Assembly: GCA_963971285.1 (NCBI GenBank)
Contig: OZ020261.1
Span: 3,348,001 to 3,412,000 of the forward strand
DNA: 64,000 nt
Source of the DNA: Astropecten irregularis
Taxonomy: Eukaryota; Echinodermata; Asteroidea; Paxillosida; Astropectinidae
Reading direction: 5' to 3'
Shown: one piece after another, positions 1 to 12,500 of the stretch
Layout of the letters: each line of letters begins with the position of its first letter
Numbering within the stretch: position 1 is the first letter of the stretch
The notes under the pieces: model-generated
The model's database searches: none
Told to the model about the DNA's origin: nothing
The model's input: the letters and a program-made list of their open reading frames with translations, nothing else
Program-made: the position numbers and the translations under genes

Positions 1-358
1 TTTAGAAATATATTGTTTGGAGAAGGAGGAGAAGAAGCAAAACAATTAGAACAAATACAATACAGGTCTAGTTACGGAAATGCTGGAAAAATGAAAACGT
101 TTTTACATTAAGCTCAAGCGGGATAGCCAATTAAAGTATATGGACGAATTTGTGACAGAAATTAAGAAAACTGCTCGCTTTTTTACTGGCTGCTCTTGGC
201 TTGTTTGGCTGTCAATATTAAATGTTCAAACATTATTAAGTAAGCATTTTGTTAACCTTTCAAAATATTGGAGATGTGCTGTTTTAAGAGGCTGCTTGAC
301 TGATCGTGATATGTTTGTGTTGCATTGTTATGATTGGTGATTGTATTTTGTCTTGCAG

Positions 359-514
359 TCATCTATCAAATTCACCAATGAGCCTCCTCAGGGTGTCAAG
401 GCTGGCCTGAAGCGCACATTTGCTGCCATTTCACAAGATCAGCTGGATATTACTAATCAACCACAATGGAAACCCATGCTGTATGCAGTGGCATTCCTTC
501 ATACTACAGTGCAG
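359..514 (+). CDS. DNAH5: DNAH5-like exon 1 of 9 in window
   Basis: A 52-codon exon, phase 0 at both ends. It follows a TTGTCTTGCAG acceptor and precedes GTACTA. It encodes the [13 protein letters not shown] segment of AAA6 and ends TTVQ, which joins directly to ERRKFGP of the next exon across a 9.1-kb intron full of mobile elements. Confidence 0.92.
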
Positions 515-3500
515 GTACTACTCCATGGTTATTATCAATAACTAATTTCACATCAAATCTCAATCTCATTTTTTATTCTACACAACAATTTTTCATATCC
601 AAACAATAAATGACTTAACCTTAGAGTGTAATACTCAATATAGGGGATTGTAGTGAAATATAGGCCTGGGCGATTAGTGCTTTTCACTAATCGATTAATC
701 GCGGAGGAAATAATTGCGATTAATCGATTAATCGCGATTACCCGGAAGTGACTAAACAAGCAGCACGTACCTTGTTTTCATCATAGCGACACTGCAGTAA
801 ACTGCACTAGCGCAATGCATTGATTCTTACAAGTTTCAACAGCGATCAGTTCCGATTTCCGAGGCATTGACCACTGCCATTTTTTGTTCTGACAAGGTAT
901 AATGCAAAATTCGTGAAGCTAATATCGTCCATAATTATTGGTATTCCTTCAGTAAAGTAGGGTAATTTCGCGGAGTGTTGGCCGACAAGGCATGCAGTTA
1001 CTGCCTCACGTAGGTACACACAGACGTGGTCCCATACATGCATGTACAGGTCAACGATAGTACACGATGACACAATGTACACCCCATGTAGGCTGAACAG
1101 TGAACACGATTATTATACAGTTCATGAATACTGCACAGTGAACACGATTATTATACAGTTCACGATTACTAAATACATTGCGATTATTTTACAATTCACG
1201 ATTACTCCACTAGTCTTGTCCAAGACGTTGATTATGCGCTAGTCCCTCCAAACAATTACCCGACCCACGTGAACAAAGTGGACCATTCCACAAACAATTA
1301 CCCACCCCACGTGAACAAAGTGGACCATTCCACCGCCCTACGAAATATCAATGTCTTGTTTATTTGCTCTAGTGTCACGTGACAAAGACTAAGCGTGACC
1401 TCTGTGGGCAAAAATTGCATATTCATTGAGGTCAACAACGGGGTGCAATGCACTGTTTTGGTCAGCGTCCAATCCACGCACGTGGTATGGCGTGATACCG
1501 TGTGCATATCACGTAATGACGGTCGTTTGAAACTCAGCCGCAACCGTTATTGCCATGGAGCAATAACAACAGATAGCTCCATGGTCATTACCAAAGCCAT
1601 GGTTTGATTATACTTCGATCAACTGTCATGCAGCACAAAAACATTTTGAGAAATTGTAGGGTATGAATAAGCCACATTTTACAGCTTTTTGGGTTATCCT
1701 CGGGCTTTTGTTATTCGTTATTTATTGTGTATTTCATGTGTACAGTACTTTTGTATGTTGCCAAAATAAATGAATGAATGAAGGGATGAATGAAATAATT
1801 TCACTGAATAATGATACCATGGAGTCTGTTCCCGGGCTCCATGAAGACACGGAATGTATTCCATTCCCAAGTTGTCTAAGAGCCTTGTTGTTCTCCGGAA
1901 AACTCTCGAATCCCCGACATTTGTGTTGCAAAATCCAAGGCCTCCAAATTCAATAGGATCCGTCAGCAGCCATGGTACGATATCAATGAAGGCCTACATA
2001 CGGCACATGTAATTTACAAGTACTGTAAATACATGTGTGTATGCGTACTGTATATAATGCTTGCGACGTCGTTGCGGAACTAGACTTCATCCCCTTGCAA
2101 ATTTTCTAAATATATTAATGCAAATAAGGCTACGTCATGATGCGCCGACTTCGCGGGGGGTTATTGCCCGGAATTTTCCGGGCAGTTTGGAGTAAATGGA
2201 CAAGACGGTATTACAGGCTTATGTGTGTGGCGTAGACGTTATTTCGGGTCGTTTGTTGTGTTGACACGTACACGTACGTGCGATCTGTTGGCCAGGTACA
2301 ACTACGTAATACTGTCTTGAACAAGACTATTACTCCACATGTTCACTTCACGATTATCATATGATACGATACAATACAGTAATATCGAGTAGCGCCCGTA
2401 CTCGAGTAGTTGAGTGCTCCAAGCCTTGCTGGCCGGCCATGGTAGCCGAATCCATTGAAAACACGTGGGCCTAGGAAGTTGAGAAAAACTTTGTTGTCAG
2501 CTGTCAGGCTTGAATAAAAATTTACCCCGACACGTTTAAACTGTATGTATCCAATAACTCATGTTTATGTGCGACAACCTTTCGTTTTATTACTAAGTGA
2601 GATAAATAGTATTCATTGAAAATGCAACATAACTAAATGTACCTCAATAACAGCGAAATGGTATAGCCCTCATTCATGCCTCATCCTCGTTGACCATATA
2701 AGGCAGTGTTATTAGAAGGGCTACTGGCCAATTGAAGTGTAATCTCAAATTGTTGTCATGGCGCTGTCAAAATTGGGCGGGCATCCGGTGCACGTGCAGC
2801 AGGCAGACTTGATATCAAGTCGGTAATTTTATCTCTACACCAGGGGTACGGTGTGCGTGTTCATATTACACTGTGTACGTCCTGCATAATGTCCAACATG
2901 CGGGGACGAGACAGCGGTACATATACACCCTCGACCCCTATTGAATCAAGATTGCGTTGCCTCACTATACGAACGATGCATGATGCACAATGATTGTACC
3001 TAATTTTGACGGAAAGATAGACAAAACACGAATGTCTAACGACTTGTCATCAAGTCTATGCAGCTGCTCCATGCAACACACACGGCATGGCTATAGATCG
3101 ACTGAGAATAGTAGTAACTCGTGGAATTAATCGCAACTCGAAGGCACTAATCGTGCTGGCACGATTAATCGAGTAGTTCAGAATTTACTAATCGAGTAAT
3201 CGACACAGGAATGTAATCGCGATTAATCGAGTTAATCGCCCAGGCCTAGTGAAATACCTTAATATTTTAATATAGAGACTATGTTTGTTTTTGTTGAACT
3301 AATATTTGTCAATTAGCCATTATCATTTGTGGTAAATCACTATTGAAAATGCATTGCTTTTGTGCTGAGTGAAATTGAAGAACAAATTTTAATGATGAAT
3401 TTAAATAATTTTTAAAAGAAAAAATAGAAAACTACAATTTCTCATTTGATTTGGAAAGACTTTGTACTGTTTGTCTTTCATAAAAAGCTGTCTAACATTA

Positions 3501-6500
3501 TATTAAATATTTGCATTTTAAATTTTTCTGGTATTGAAATCCGGAGGAGATTATTTGGGTTATGGTATTGTAGAGTTTTCCTCTGCCGGTCCTCGGTAAT
3601 ATTTATGTGAAATACAGTAGGCCTAGCTACAATACCACGGGTTGACAGCCAAATAAATACACATGTCACAATCTCAGTTTTTATTGAAACACAAGGTAAA
3701 CTAACCTTTATTTTAGTTGGTCTTTCTCTTCCTTCTTAGCTTAACTCAGAAACCCGTCCATGTCTGCAGCTTATCGCTGTATCGTCTCCCTAAATCTCAC
3801 ACATGCTTTTCATGCGTGTGTTCCATGCCACCAACTGGCGGCTGTTGACTGCTACTTACAAACAGCGCCAACTTGTGGAAAACTTTACAGTATCATTTTG
3901 ATGAGATGGAGATGGGCTGCAGTTTTTTTTTTTTACAATGAGCATAAAAGAGCGCAACACAAGCATTGTTCTTTAATTTGTGAATTTTGCTCATTTTGTC
4001 TATTTGTTACTATTTGTGGCAAACCTTACATCATGGGGAAAGAATGCGTCTCGCATTTGTGTAGACAAAGTTCTTACAGAACAACATCTCAACATTTTAA
4101 ACAAAGCTTTAACAAAGTTTAGAAAAGTTCGCAATAGGGCGGAAAAGGCGGTCATGAAAGTCATCCCTGGTAGTCAATGCTCCAGACTTTTGTCCAGGAA
4201 GTCTTCCGTGGTGGTCTTCATCACCAGACTACCCTCGTTGTATATCTCCACGGTTCTACGCTTCAACACCCGACCTTCGATGACTCGCCCCTCCATAGTT
4301 GTCTCTGTCGTGACATGTCTCAGTGGTGACGTCTGTGAAGAACCTCTTGTTGGTACATCAAAATCCATGTCCTCAGCCGTTGGATGCAAGGACAATGCAG
4401 GAGTACAAGTAGTGTGTTTCTCAAGTGTTTTCGGCACCTCCACACTCTGAGCTCTTTCCGGGGATGCACGCGGTATCTTCTCCTTCTCTGTTGCTGGAGG
4501 TGTTCCTTTCATAGAGGATTGGTGAGGTGTCGTCCCAATTCGTTCTTTCTAGTGTAGCTTTGTGACTTCACAAAATGGGCATTCGAATTTAGTTTTCACC
4601 CCATGCTGCTCGGTGACGTGACGATTCAGGGCCAACTGCGAGCTGAAGATCAGGCTGCACTCTCGACATTGTAGGCGCGGAGCTGGACAGCAAGTGCCGA
4701 TCCATGGAGTGGTGTCTTTTCGGCATCTGGAGGAGTTAATAACAAATAAACAAAACGAGGGTTACTGCCTGATAACAAAGCTGCTTAATGTTAGTTGAGC
4801 GATTTGACCCATTCTCCGAAACGTTTCGGTGGATTCCGCTGTGGGGCACTCTACGTTATCAGAAGCTGTATCATCTTCAGCTGCTTCCTCATGCCGCATG
4901 GGCTCTGATGCCTGATTACCATTGCCTGGTAGTTGGTTTTCAAGGCATCGTTCTCCGCTGCTAGGAGATTGTGGCGTAACCTCTTTATCACAGTGAACTG
5001 GAGGGGTTGGGGCCGTGGTAGCCAATCAGCAGTGTCAAAGTTGTCCGGTTCCTGGGAATCGGCAGCGTGTACTGGAAGTGGGAACTGAATTAACTTGTCC
5101 CATCAGGCCTTGTCCACATCCCCTTCAAAGCGTTTGATCTATGTGCACAATTTTGCACTTATACCGCTTCCCCTTCTGGATCCTCACGTTGACATCGTTT
5201 ACAGCTTCATTTACGATGTATGGTCCGTCCCACCTGGACTGGAGTTTAAGGGATAACCCTTCAGTTTTTGCCTCTACATATAGCATCACTGCTGTGCCAG
5301 GGGCAAACCTTTTCTGTTGGCTGGGCACATTATAGTTCCGCAAATCCCAGTCCCGTTGGTTTTCAGCCACATAGACACTTAGCATATATCTTTGAGGGTG
5401 CGGTTGAATCGCTCAACCTGGCCGTCACTTTGGGGGTGATATGGACTTGTTCGAGTTTTTGTGATGCCCAGTAATGTGCACATTCCCTGAAACAGATGAC
5501 TTTCAAACTGCCGACCCTGGTCTGTGTGTAACTGCCTGGGAACACCGAATCGACAGATGAACTCCCTGGCCGTCACTTTGGGGGTGATATGGACTTGTTC
5601 GAGTTTTTGTGATGCCCAGCAATGTGCACATTTCCTGAAACAGATGACTTTCAAACTGCCGACCCTGGTCTGTGTGTAACTGCCTGGGAACACCAAATCG
5701 ACAGATGAGCTCTCTGACGAATACATTGGCAACCGTTTGTGCAGTTATGTCTTGTAACGGGAAAGCTTCAGTCCACTTGGTGAAGTAGTCTGAGACAACC
5801 CAAATCCATTTGTTCCCCGGCTCCTTCAGTAGCTGGAAATGGTCCATTGATGTTCATGGCGATCCTTTCCATTGGGACCCCAGAAATTTCTTGTTGAAGT
5901 GGAGCTTTACCCTTCCGTGCTGGAGACGTAGGTCTTGCACATTCCAGGCATTGCCTGCACCATCTACTCACCCTCTCTTTCATGTTTTCCCAGTAGAATC
6001 ACGATTTGACCTTAGCAATTATAGCATACATCTTGTTGATCCCAGGTGTCCGGCTGTAGGACAGTCGTGTGGTTGCCGCAGCACATCTGCTCTTAGTGCC
6101 GAGGGAACCACCAGAAGCCATCATGATTTTAAAGAGTCCTCTTCCCATCTCCTATACAGTACCCCATCCCAAAGACACAGTTGCTGCCAAGAACCCCACA
6201 ATGCTACCCTCGACTGACACCTCTGCCCACGATGGTCTTTGGGTCCTGTATTCCAGCCAGCTTATCACTTTTTGTAGAGCCGTATCTTCTAGTTGTTTCT
6301 CTCTCAGATCCTTAGGGGTGTAGCCATGTAGCCATTAAATTGATGAGACCTCTGGTATGCGGTAGCTCCAGTTCGCTTGTGTGCTCGATGATTCTTTCTG
6401 TTCTTCTGACGTCTTGCTGGACGTAATTGAAGTGCGGCAGCATAGATGCTCTTGCCCCTTTTCGGAAGCTTCCTTGGTTGTCTGGGGCTGAATGCAAGGG

Positions 6501-9500
6501 ATTCGAGACATACCGTCTGCATTTCCGTGCCTTTGTCCTGGGAGGTGCTCAATCAAAGTCGTATTCAGCGAGGCCTGCAGCCATCTAGCAATTTGGCCTT
6601 CGCGTTCCTTGAAATTGAATAGCCAATGGAGGGACCCATGGTCTGTTCTAAGGAGGAACTGCTGGCCATACAGATACGGTCGAAAGTATTTGATGAAGTA
6701 TACTACTGCAAGGAGTTCCCTTCTTGTGACACAATAATTCTGTTCTGGTTTCGACAAGGCACGGCTAGCATATGCGATGATGTGCTCTTTGCCGTCTTGC
6801 TTTTGGCTGAGTACTTCACCGATTCCGAAGTGTCAAGTATAAACTTGCCATGAAGAGTCGTATAAGCAAGAATAGGCACAAAGGTTAGGCGATGCTTTAG
6901 TTGCTGAAAGGCCGATTGACATTCTGTTGTCCACTGGAAAGTCTTCTCCTTTTCCGTAAGTCTTTGTAGTGGCATTGCGAGGTCGGCAAACCCGGCAACA
7001 AACCTCCTGTAGTAAGAAGACAGACCAAGGAAGCTTCGGACCTCTTGTGCATTTTGCGGAACCAGCCACTCTCGGATTTGTTTCGTCTTTACTTGGGTCT
7101 GTTCTCACACCTTTGTCGGAGACAATATGCCCCAGATACAGCACATCATGTTGCAATAGGTGAAATTTTTCTGGCTTAAGCTTTAAACTTGCCATCTGGA
7201 TGCGACTGAAAACCAATTGGAGCCTTTCCATGTGTTCTTCGAAGGTCTTGGAGAAGATTAATATGTCGTCCAAATATACCAGACAGATTTGCCACTGCAG
7301 TCTGTGTAGAATTGTCCTCATCAAGTGCTCAAAAGTTGAAGGGGCATTGCATAGCCCAAAGGGCATGACACGAAACTGGAAGAGTCCCCGATGGCTGGTG
7401 AAGGCTGTTTTTTCTCTATCTGCTTCACTCATTGGCACTTGCCAATACCCCGATGCTAAGTCTAATGTTGTGAAGTACTTGGAGCCCGCCAAAGTGTCGA
7501 TGGAGTAATCGATACGAGGTATTGGATACGCATCCTTCCTAGTGATACAGTTGAGCCGTCGATAATCGTTGAAAAACCGAACAGAACCATCTTTCTTTCT
7601 GACGAGTACTATCGGCGAGGCCCATGGTCCAGATGCTGGCTCTATAATGTTGGCCTTCTCCATCCTCTCAATTTCTTTTGTCGGCGACTTCTTTCTTGAA
7701 TAGTGGCAATCGCCGCAGTGACTGTCAGCCCTTAAATGTTTTCCTGGTTCCTGTTGTTCGACCGAGATTGTTCTTTCTCTTTCGGGCAGTCCCGTTTGAA
7801 GTGGCCTTGTTCGCCGCATGAGAAACATCCTCTCCTCTTCTTGGTTAACTCTGCATTCTGTGTGGCTTGTGTTTTGATCTGCTGGCTTATTTCGTGCTGG
7901 CATTTTTCGAGGTTCGTCACTCTTTCGCTTGACACGGAGTCGTCGGTCTTCGTGCCATTTGAATCCTCGCTTTCTAGAAATCCTACCCTATGAAGGCCCT
8001 GGCCCTTCTCTGCTGACATATTGGCAACAAACTCAGTGGCGGCCATTACAGCTTCCTCCAAACTATGAGGTTGCACTTGCAAAACACGTCTGCAAGGGCA
8101 TCCAAGAAATAGTCCCTGGCCATTGTCTCTTGTTCATCTGTAGACAAATCACCGACTGTCTTGTCCACCAGAAGATGAATTGCTTGGGCCAGTTCTGAAA
8201 GGGACTCGTTGGCCTGTTGGCGTCTATTCTTCAGTTGAACTCTGTAAAATTCTTTACACCCATCCGGTTCCAATCTACTTTTTAATGCTCTGACTAAAGC
8301 TCTCATATGTTGTCGTGCCATCCTTCCTTCGACCCAATCCTTCTGTGCCGGTTTTGGCCTATGTGTCATATCCTTGTAGTTCGGCACCGATGGCAGCCCC
8401 TGTCCGGCTATATCCCCACATACCTTGGCCATCGGTGCGCTGGTCAGTGCACTGACAATGCAAGGCAATTCCTGCTGTCCAGGCATCGGCTGGTGCGTCA
8501 TCTCCCGGTACTCCTCTACCGACGGCTGCACCACCGCATCCTCCGTAGCCATGAGTTGTGCAAAGGTCGGTCCACCGACAAAGCTATGCTGCAGCCGGTG
8601 TGCATGTGCCGACTGTATACCCATCGCCCGGTTCTCCTGCACCGACGGCAGTTGTCCCGCCGGCGCCGCATGCACAGTGTCTGTGGATGTCGGTGCACCG
8701 GCGAATAGGCCCCGTGCCAGCATCCCTGGTGGCGACCCGCCCGCTGGCCATCGGTGTGCAGGCGTCGATGATCTAACGGTGGCCGGTTGTCCATCTACGA
8801 GATAGCTGTCAGACCCATGAGCTCCACCACCCTGGGTCGGTACTGGCGTGTACGCCGCAGTAGGGCAACTGAAATTCGCTGCAGGACCTACGGCGCCCTT
8901 GCCGGGGACGTCAGCCATATCTACGACACAGTGAAGCCAATCATTTGGGGGCGCGGACACCGGCAAAGGCGGGAGCGTATGAAACCAAGGGGGCGAGTGG
9001 CAACCGTCTAGCGGAGGCCAGTGGGAACTTCCCGCATCGGACATAGCGGCGGAAGCGAAGGCAGTGGGAAATGCACTAGAAGCAACTAAAATGGAGAACT
9101 CATCTACAACGTAAAATGTATTACCGGAAACCGCTGCCACCAATGTAGAGTTTTCCTCTGCAGGTCCTGGGTAATATTTATGTGAAATACAGTAGGCCTA
9201 GCTACAATACCACGGGTTGACAGCCAAATAAATACACATGTCACAATCTCAGTTTTTATTGAAACTAACCTTTATTTTAGTTGGTCTTTCTCTTCCTTCT
9301 TAGCTTACCTCAGAAACCCGTCCTTGTCTGTAGCTTATCACTATATCGTCTCCGTAAATCTCACACATGCTTTTCACGCGTGTGTTCCATGCCACCAACT
9401 GGCGGCTGTTGACTGCTACTTACAAACGGCGCCATCTTGTGGCAAACTTTACAGTATCATTTTGCTGAGATGGGGATGGGCTGCAGTTTTTTTTTTGTTA

Positions 9501-12500
9501 CAATGAGCATAAAAGAGCGCAAAACAAGCATTGTTCTTTAATTTGTGAATTTTGCTCATTTTGTCTATTTGTTACTATGTACACTATGCTTTACACTTGG
9601 GCAAAACCAAAGTTTCTATTATGAATGTGTGTTTTCATTTTCAGGAACGTCGTAAGTTTGGTCCTCTTGGCTGGAATATTCCCTATGAGTTTAACTCTGC
9701 TGATCAGACAGCTAGTGTACAATTCATACAGAACCATCTAGATGACATGGATCCCAAGAAGGTATAGAGATAGAAATGCAAAGTCAATTCACGTAGCTCA
9801 ATTTCCCTTCCTATTTCATCTGTCCTCTCTGTCTATTGACATTCATTATACACAATTGTTTGATTATCATCAATTTCTTTGTTTTCAGTTCCTTTCCATT
9901 TTTGTTTCTTGCTCGTAGTTGTCAAAGTAAATCACGTAATTGACATATTCTGAGATAATAAAGGCAAACAATTACATTCTTTTTGCAAAAAGTAATATTG
10001 AAAGCTTTGACAGAATGAGAAGCTAAATTAGATTTAAGGCTCTGCATGGCAAAACTACATAAAGGGATTCACTCATATTCACAACATGGTGTTACCGCAA
10101 AACCAATCACTTCCAGAATAATGCTGTTGATGATACTAACATAATCCTACTTTTTATTGGTGCAGGGTGTATCATGGAACACTGTTCGTTACATGCTAGG
10201 TGAGGTTCAGTATGGAGGTCGAGTCACTGATGATTATGATAAACGCCTTCTCAATACATTTGCTAAGGTATGTACATTATGTATTCTGTATTTGCATGGC
10301 TTGAACATGGTTTGGAGAGCACATGTTTACTGATAGTCTCAAGTTTTATACTGGCTACACCATTCCTAAATGCAAGACATTGCAGGAGTACCATGAGTTT
10401 ATTGATGGTATGGTATGGTAACGGGTATCTTTGAAAGTTCAGTCCCATACAATACCAACTTTTTGAGAAAACAGTGAAAAACTCCCATAGTATTTCTAAG
10501 TCTTTTCTCTTTTATTTTTGCTCTTGGAAAGATCAAAAATAATTTTGGTCAGTGTTTTTACCCTTTTCTGGATAAATAGGCATTTCAGGCAGACAAATGT
10601 TAATGGTATGTTTCTCCAATCACCATCTTTATACCCTGTAAGTTAATAGGTAAAACTGGGAACATTTCTGTTTTGTATGATACCAAAGTGTGATACTACC
10701 TTTAAATTTGCATATATTTGGCATTGTATGATATCCTATGCTATCCAATACACGTTTGTATCATTATCATATTTTGTTGTAGGTGTGGTTTGGAGAGCAC
10801 ATGTTTACTGATAGTTTCAAGTTTTATACTGGCTACACCATTCCTAAATGCAAGACATTGCAGGAGTACCATGAGTTTATTGATAAGCTACCACTCACTG
10901 ACACACCTGAGGTGTTTGGACTTCATCCAAATGCAGACATCACGTAAGTCAATAATGCATGTAAGCTTGTGCAAGAAATAGAAAACCATGTATGTTACTT
11001 CATCATTAAATTATTAAGCCAATAAATGTTGTTTTTTGGAAGATAAGTATTCTATGTTCATCTTTTGGACTAGAATGTTTAGGAAAAAGAACTTTACCAG
11101 GACCTACTAATTGTGTTGGTATATCATTTTTGTACCCTGTGAAATTAATGCTTGGAGTTTGGGCCTGGCGTGTTTTGGTGAGTAGGATCTATTTTAAATG
11201 CTTTAGCCTTTTAGAAAAAAAAATGGTGACAGGATTGTAACGCACTGGGCCCCCTAACTCCAAGCATTTTGTAAAGTTCAGGTCATTATTTTGGCTAATG
11301 AGCAGTTTGCTGCAGGTCATAACTGTACTGTGAAATTTATGACAAACATTCACATTTAATTTGTGTGCTTAGCAGATGGATGACCCCTGCAGCCGATTTT
11401 ACACACAAAAAACGCCAAACATATCTGCTTATGGGACAAAACCTATGGTGCAAACATGAAACTTATGGCATAACTGAGCTATAACGTAATATTGATTTCA
11501 CAAAACATGACTTACACCATCTCAAGTCATGGCGTATCAGTTAAACCACATTTTACAGCATAAGCCAGTCACTTTCATCCTATCCAGATAGTACGCCATA
11601 ACTTTCATAAAATCCATTCATCCATAACGTTTTACAACAAAGCCATGAGTGGAGTGGATGAAATTGGCTGCACATCTTCTCCAGGACAAGATTGATTATC
11701 TCATTCTATAATTGCAATGCTTCATAACATTGATGGGTCTAATCATATATAATGTGCAATGTACATCCTGTAATCTTTTAGATACCAAAGCAACACTGGC
11801 ATTGAAGTGCTGAACACAATCTTGAACATCCAACCTAAGGATGTAGGAGGTGGTGGAGGTGAAACTAGAGAGACTACTGTGTTTAAGATGGCGGAAGATA
11901 TGCTAAGTAAACTACCATCTGACTACAAGCCACATGAGGTATAATTCAAGTTAATCCTGGTATATATGTCAGTTACCTGAAAAAAAATGCAAGTGGATAA
12001 CTTTTTTAAAATCATAAAGAAAAAAAAGAAACGTGTGATTATATTATTACAGTCAGGTTAAGTTACTTCATAGAATTCAAGTAGCAGTACTCTCTGTACC
12101 TTGTGACATACAATGTATTGTTAATATGTGTTATATTCGTATTCACAGTTAAAGAGGTATAAGAAATCACTTTCTAATTTGTTGTGTCTAGTATCAATTA
12201 ATTATTTAGTTGACTAATTATAGTGTTTGTAACCTCAATATGTTGTTACTTGATGCAGGTCAAAGCTCGTCTTGTTAAGATGGGAGCCTTGTCATCTATG
12301 AACATCTTCCTCCGTCAAGAGATAGATCGTATGCAGCGAATCATTAGTCTTGTGCGTACTACATTGACTGATCTTAAACTAGCCATTGAGGGCACTATTA
12401 TCATGAGTGAGGTAGGTACAATGGAGAACAATATTCATGCTAACCAACATTATCTTCAGCACTATTGTGGTCAGATCACAGCACATTTAACTGAATAAGA

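Larger units (their letters stand above)
661..3248. mobile_element. Non-autonomous hAT-like DNA transposon with 8-bp target duplication
   Basis: A 2588-bp element. It starts TAGGCCTGGGCGATTA and ends TAATCGCCCAGGCCTA, perfect inverted ends, followed inwards by several imperfect copies of ATTAATCG and ATCGATTA. It is flanked by a perfect 8-bp direct repeat GTGAAATA at 653-660 and 3249-3256, as expected for hAT transposases. No transposase-like frame is present, so mobility would need an enzyme in trans. It sits inside a dynein intron. The assignment to hAT rests on the 8-bp duplication and the terminal style, not on a protein. Confidence 0.82.
3569..9577 (-). mobile_element. Gypsy-1: decayed Ty3/Gypsy LTR retrotransposon, antisense in dynein intron
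   Basis: About 6.0 kb between two long terminal repeats, coding on the minus strand in the order gag, reverse transcriptase, RNase H, integrase and an extra C-terminal region. This is Ty3/Gypsy gene order. There is a primer site next to the right (5') LTR. The coding part is broken by frameshifts and stops, lacks protease, and carries a duplication in integrase, so it is not autonomous. The LTRs are still very similar, so the insertion is not ancient. No clear target duplication was found. Its right edge lies about 67 bp before the acceptor-side exon at 9645. Confidence 0.9.

Noticed and set aside
7715..7903. N-terminal part of the Gypsy-1 polymerase frame
   Set aside because: It is gag knuckle DNA read in the wrong frame.
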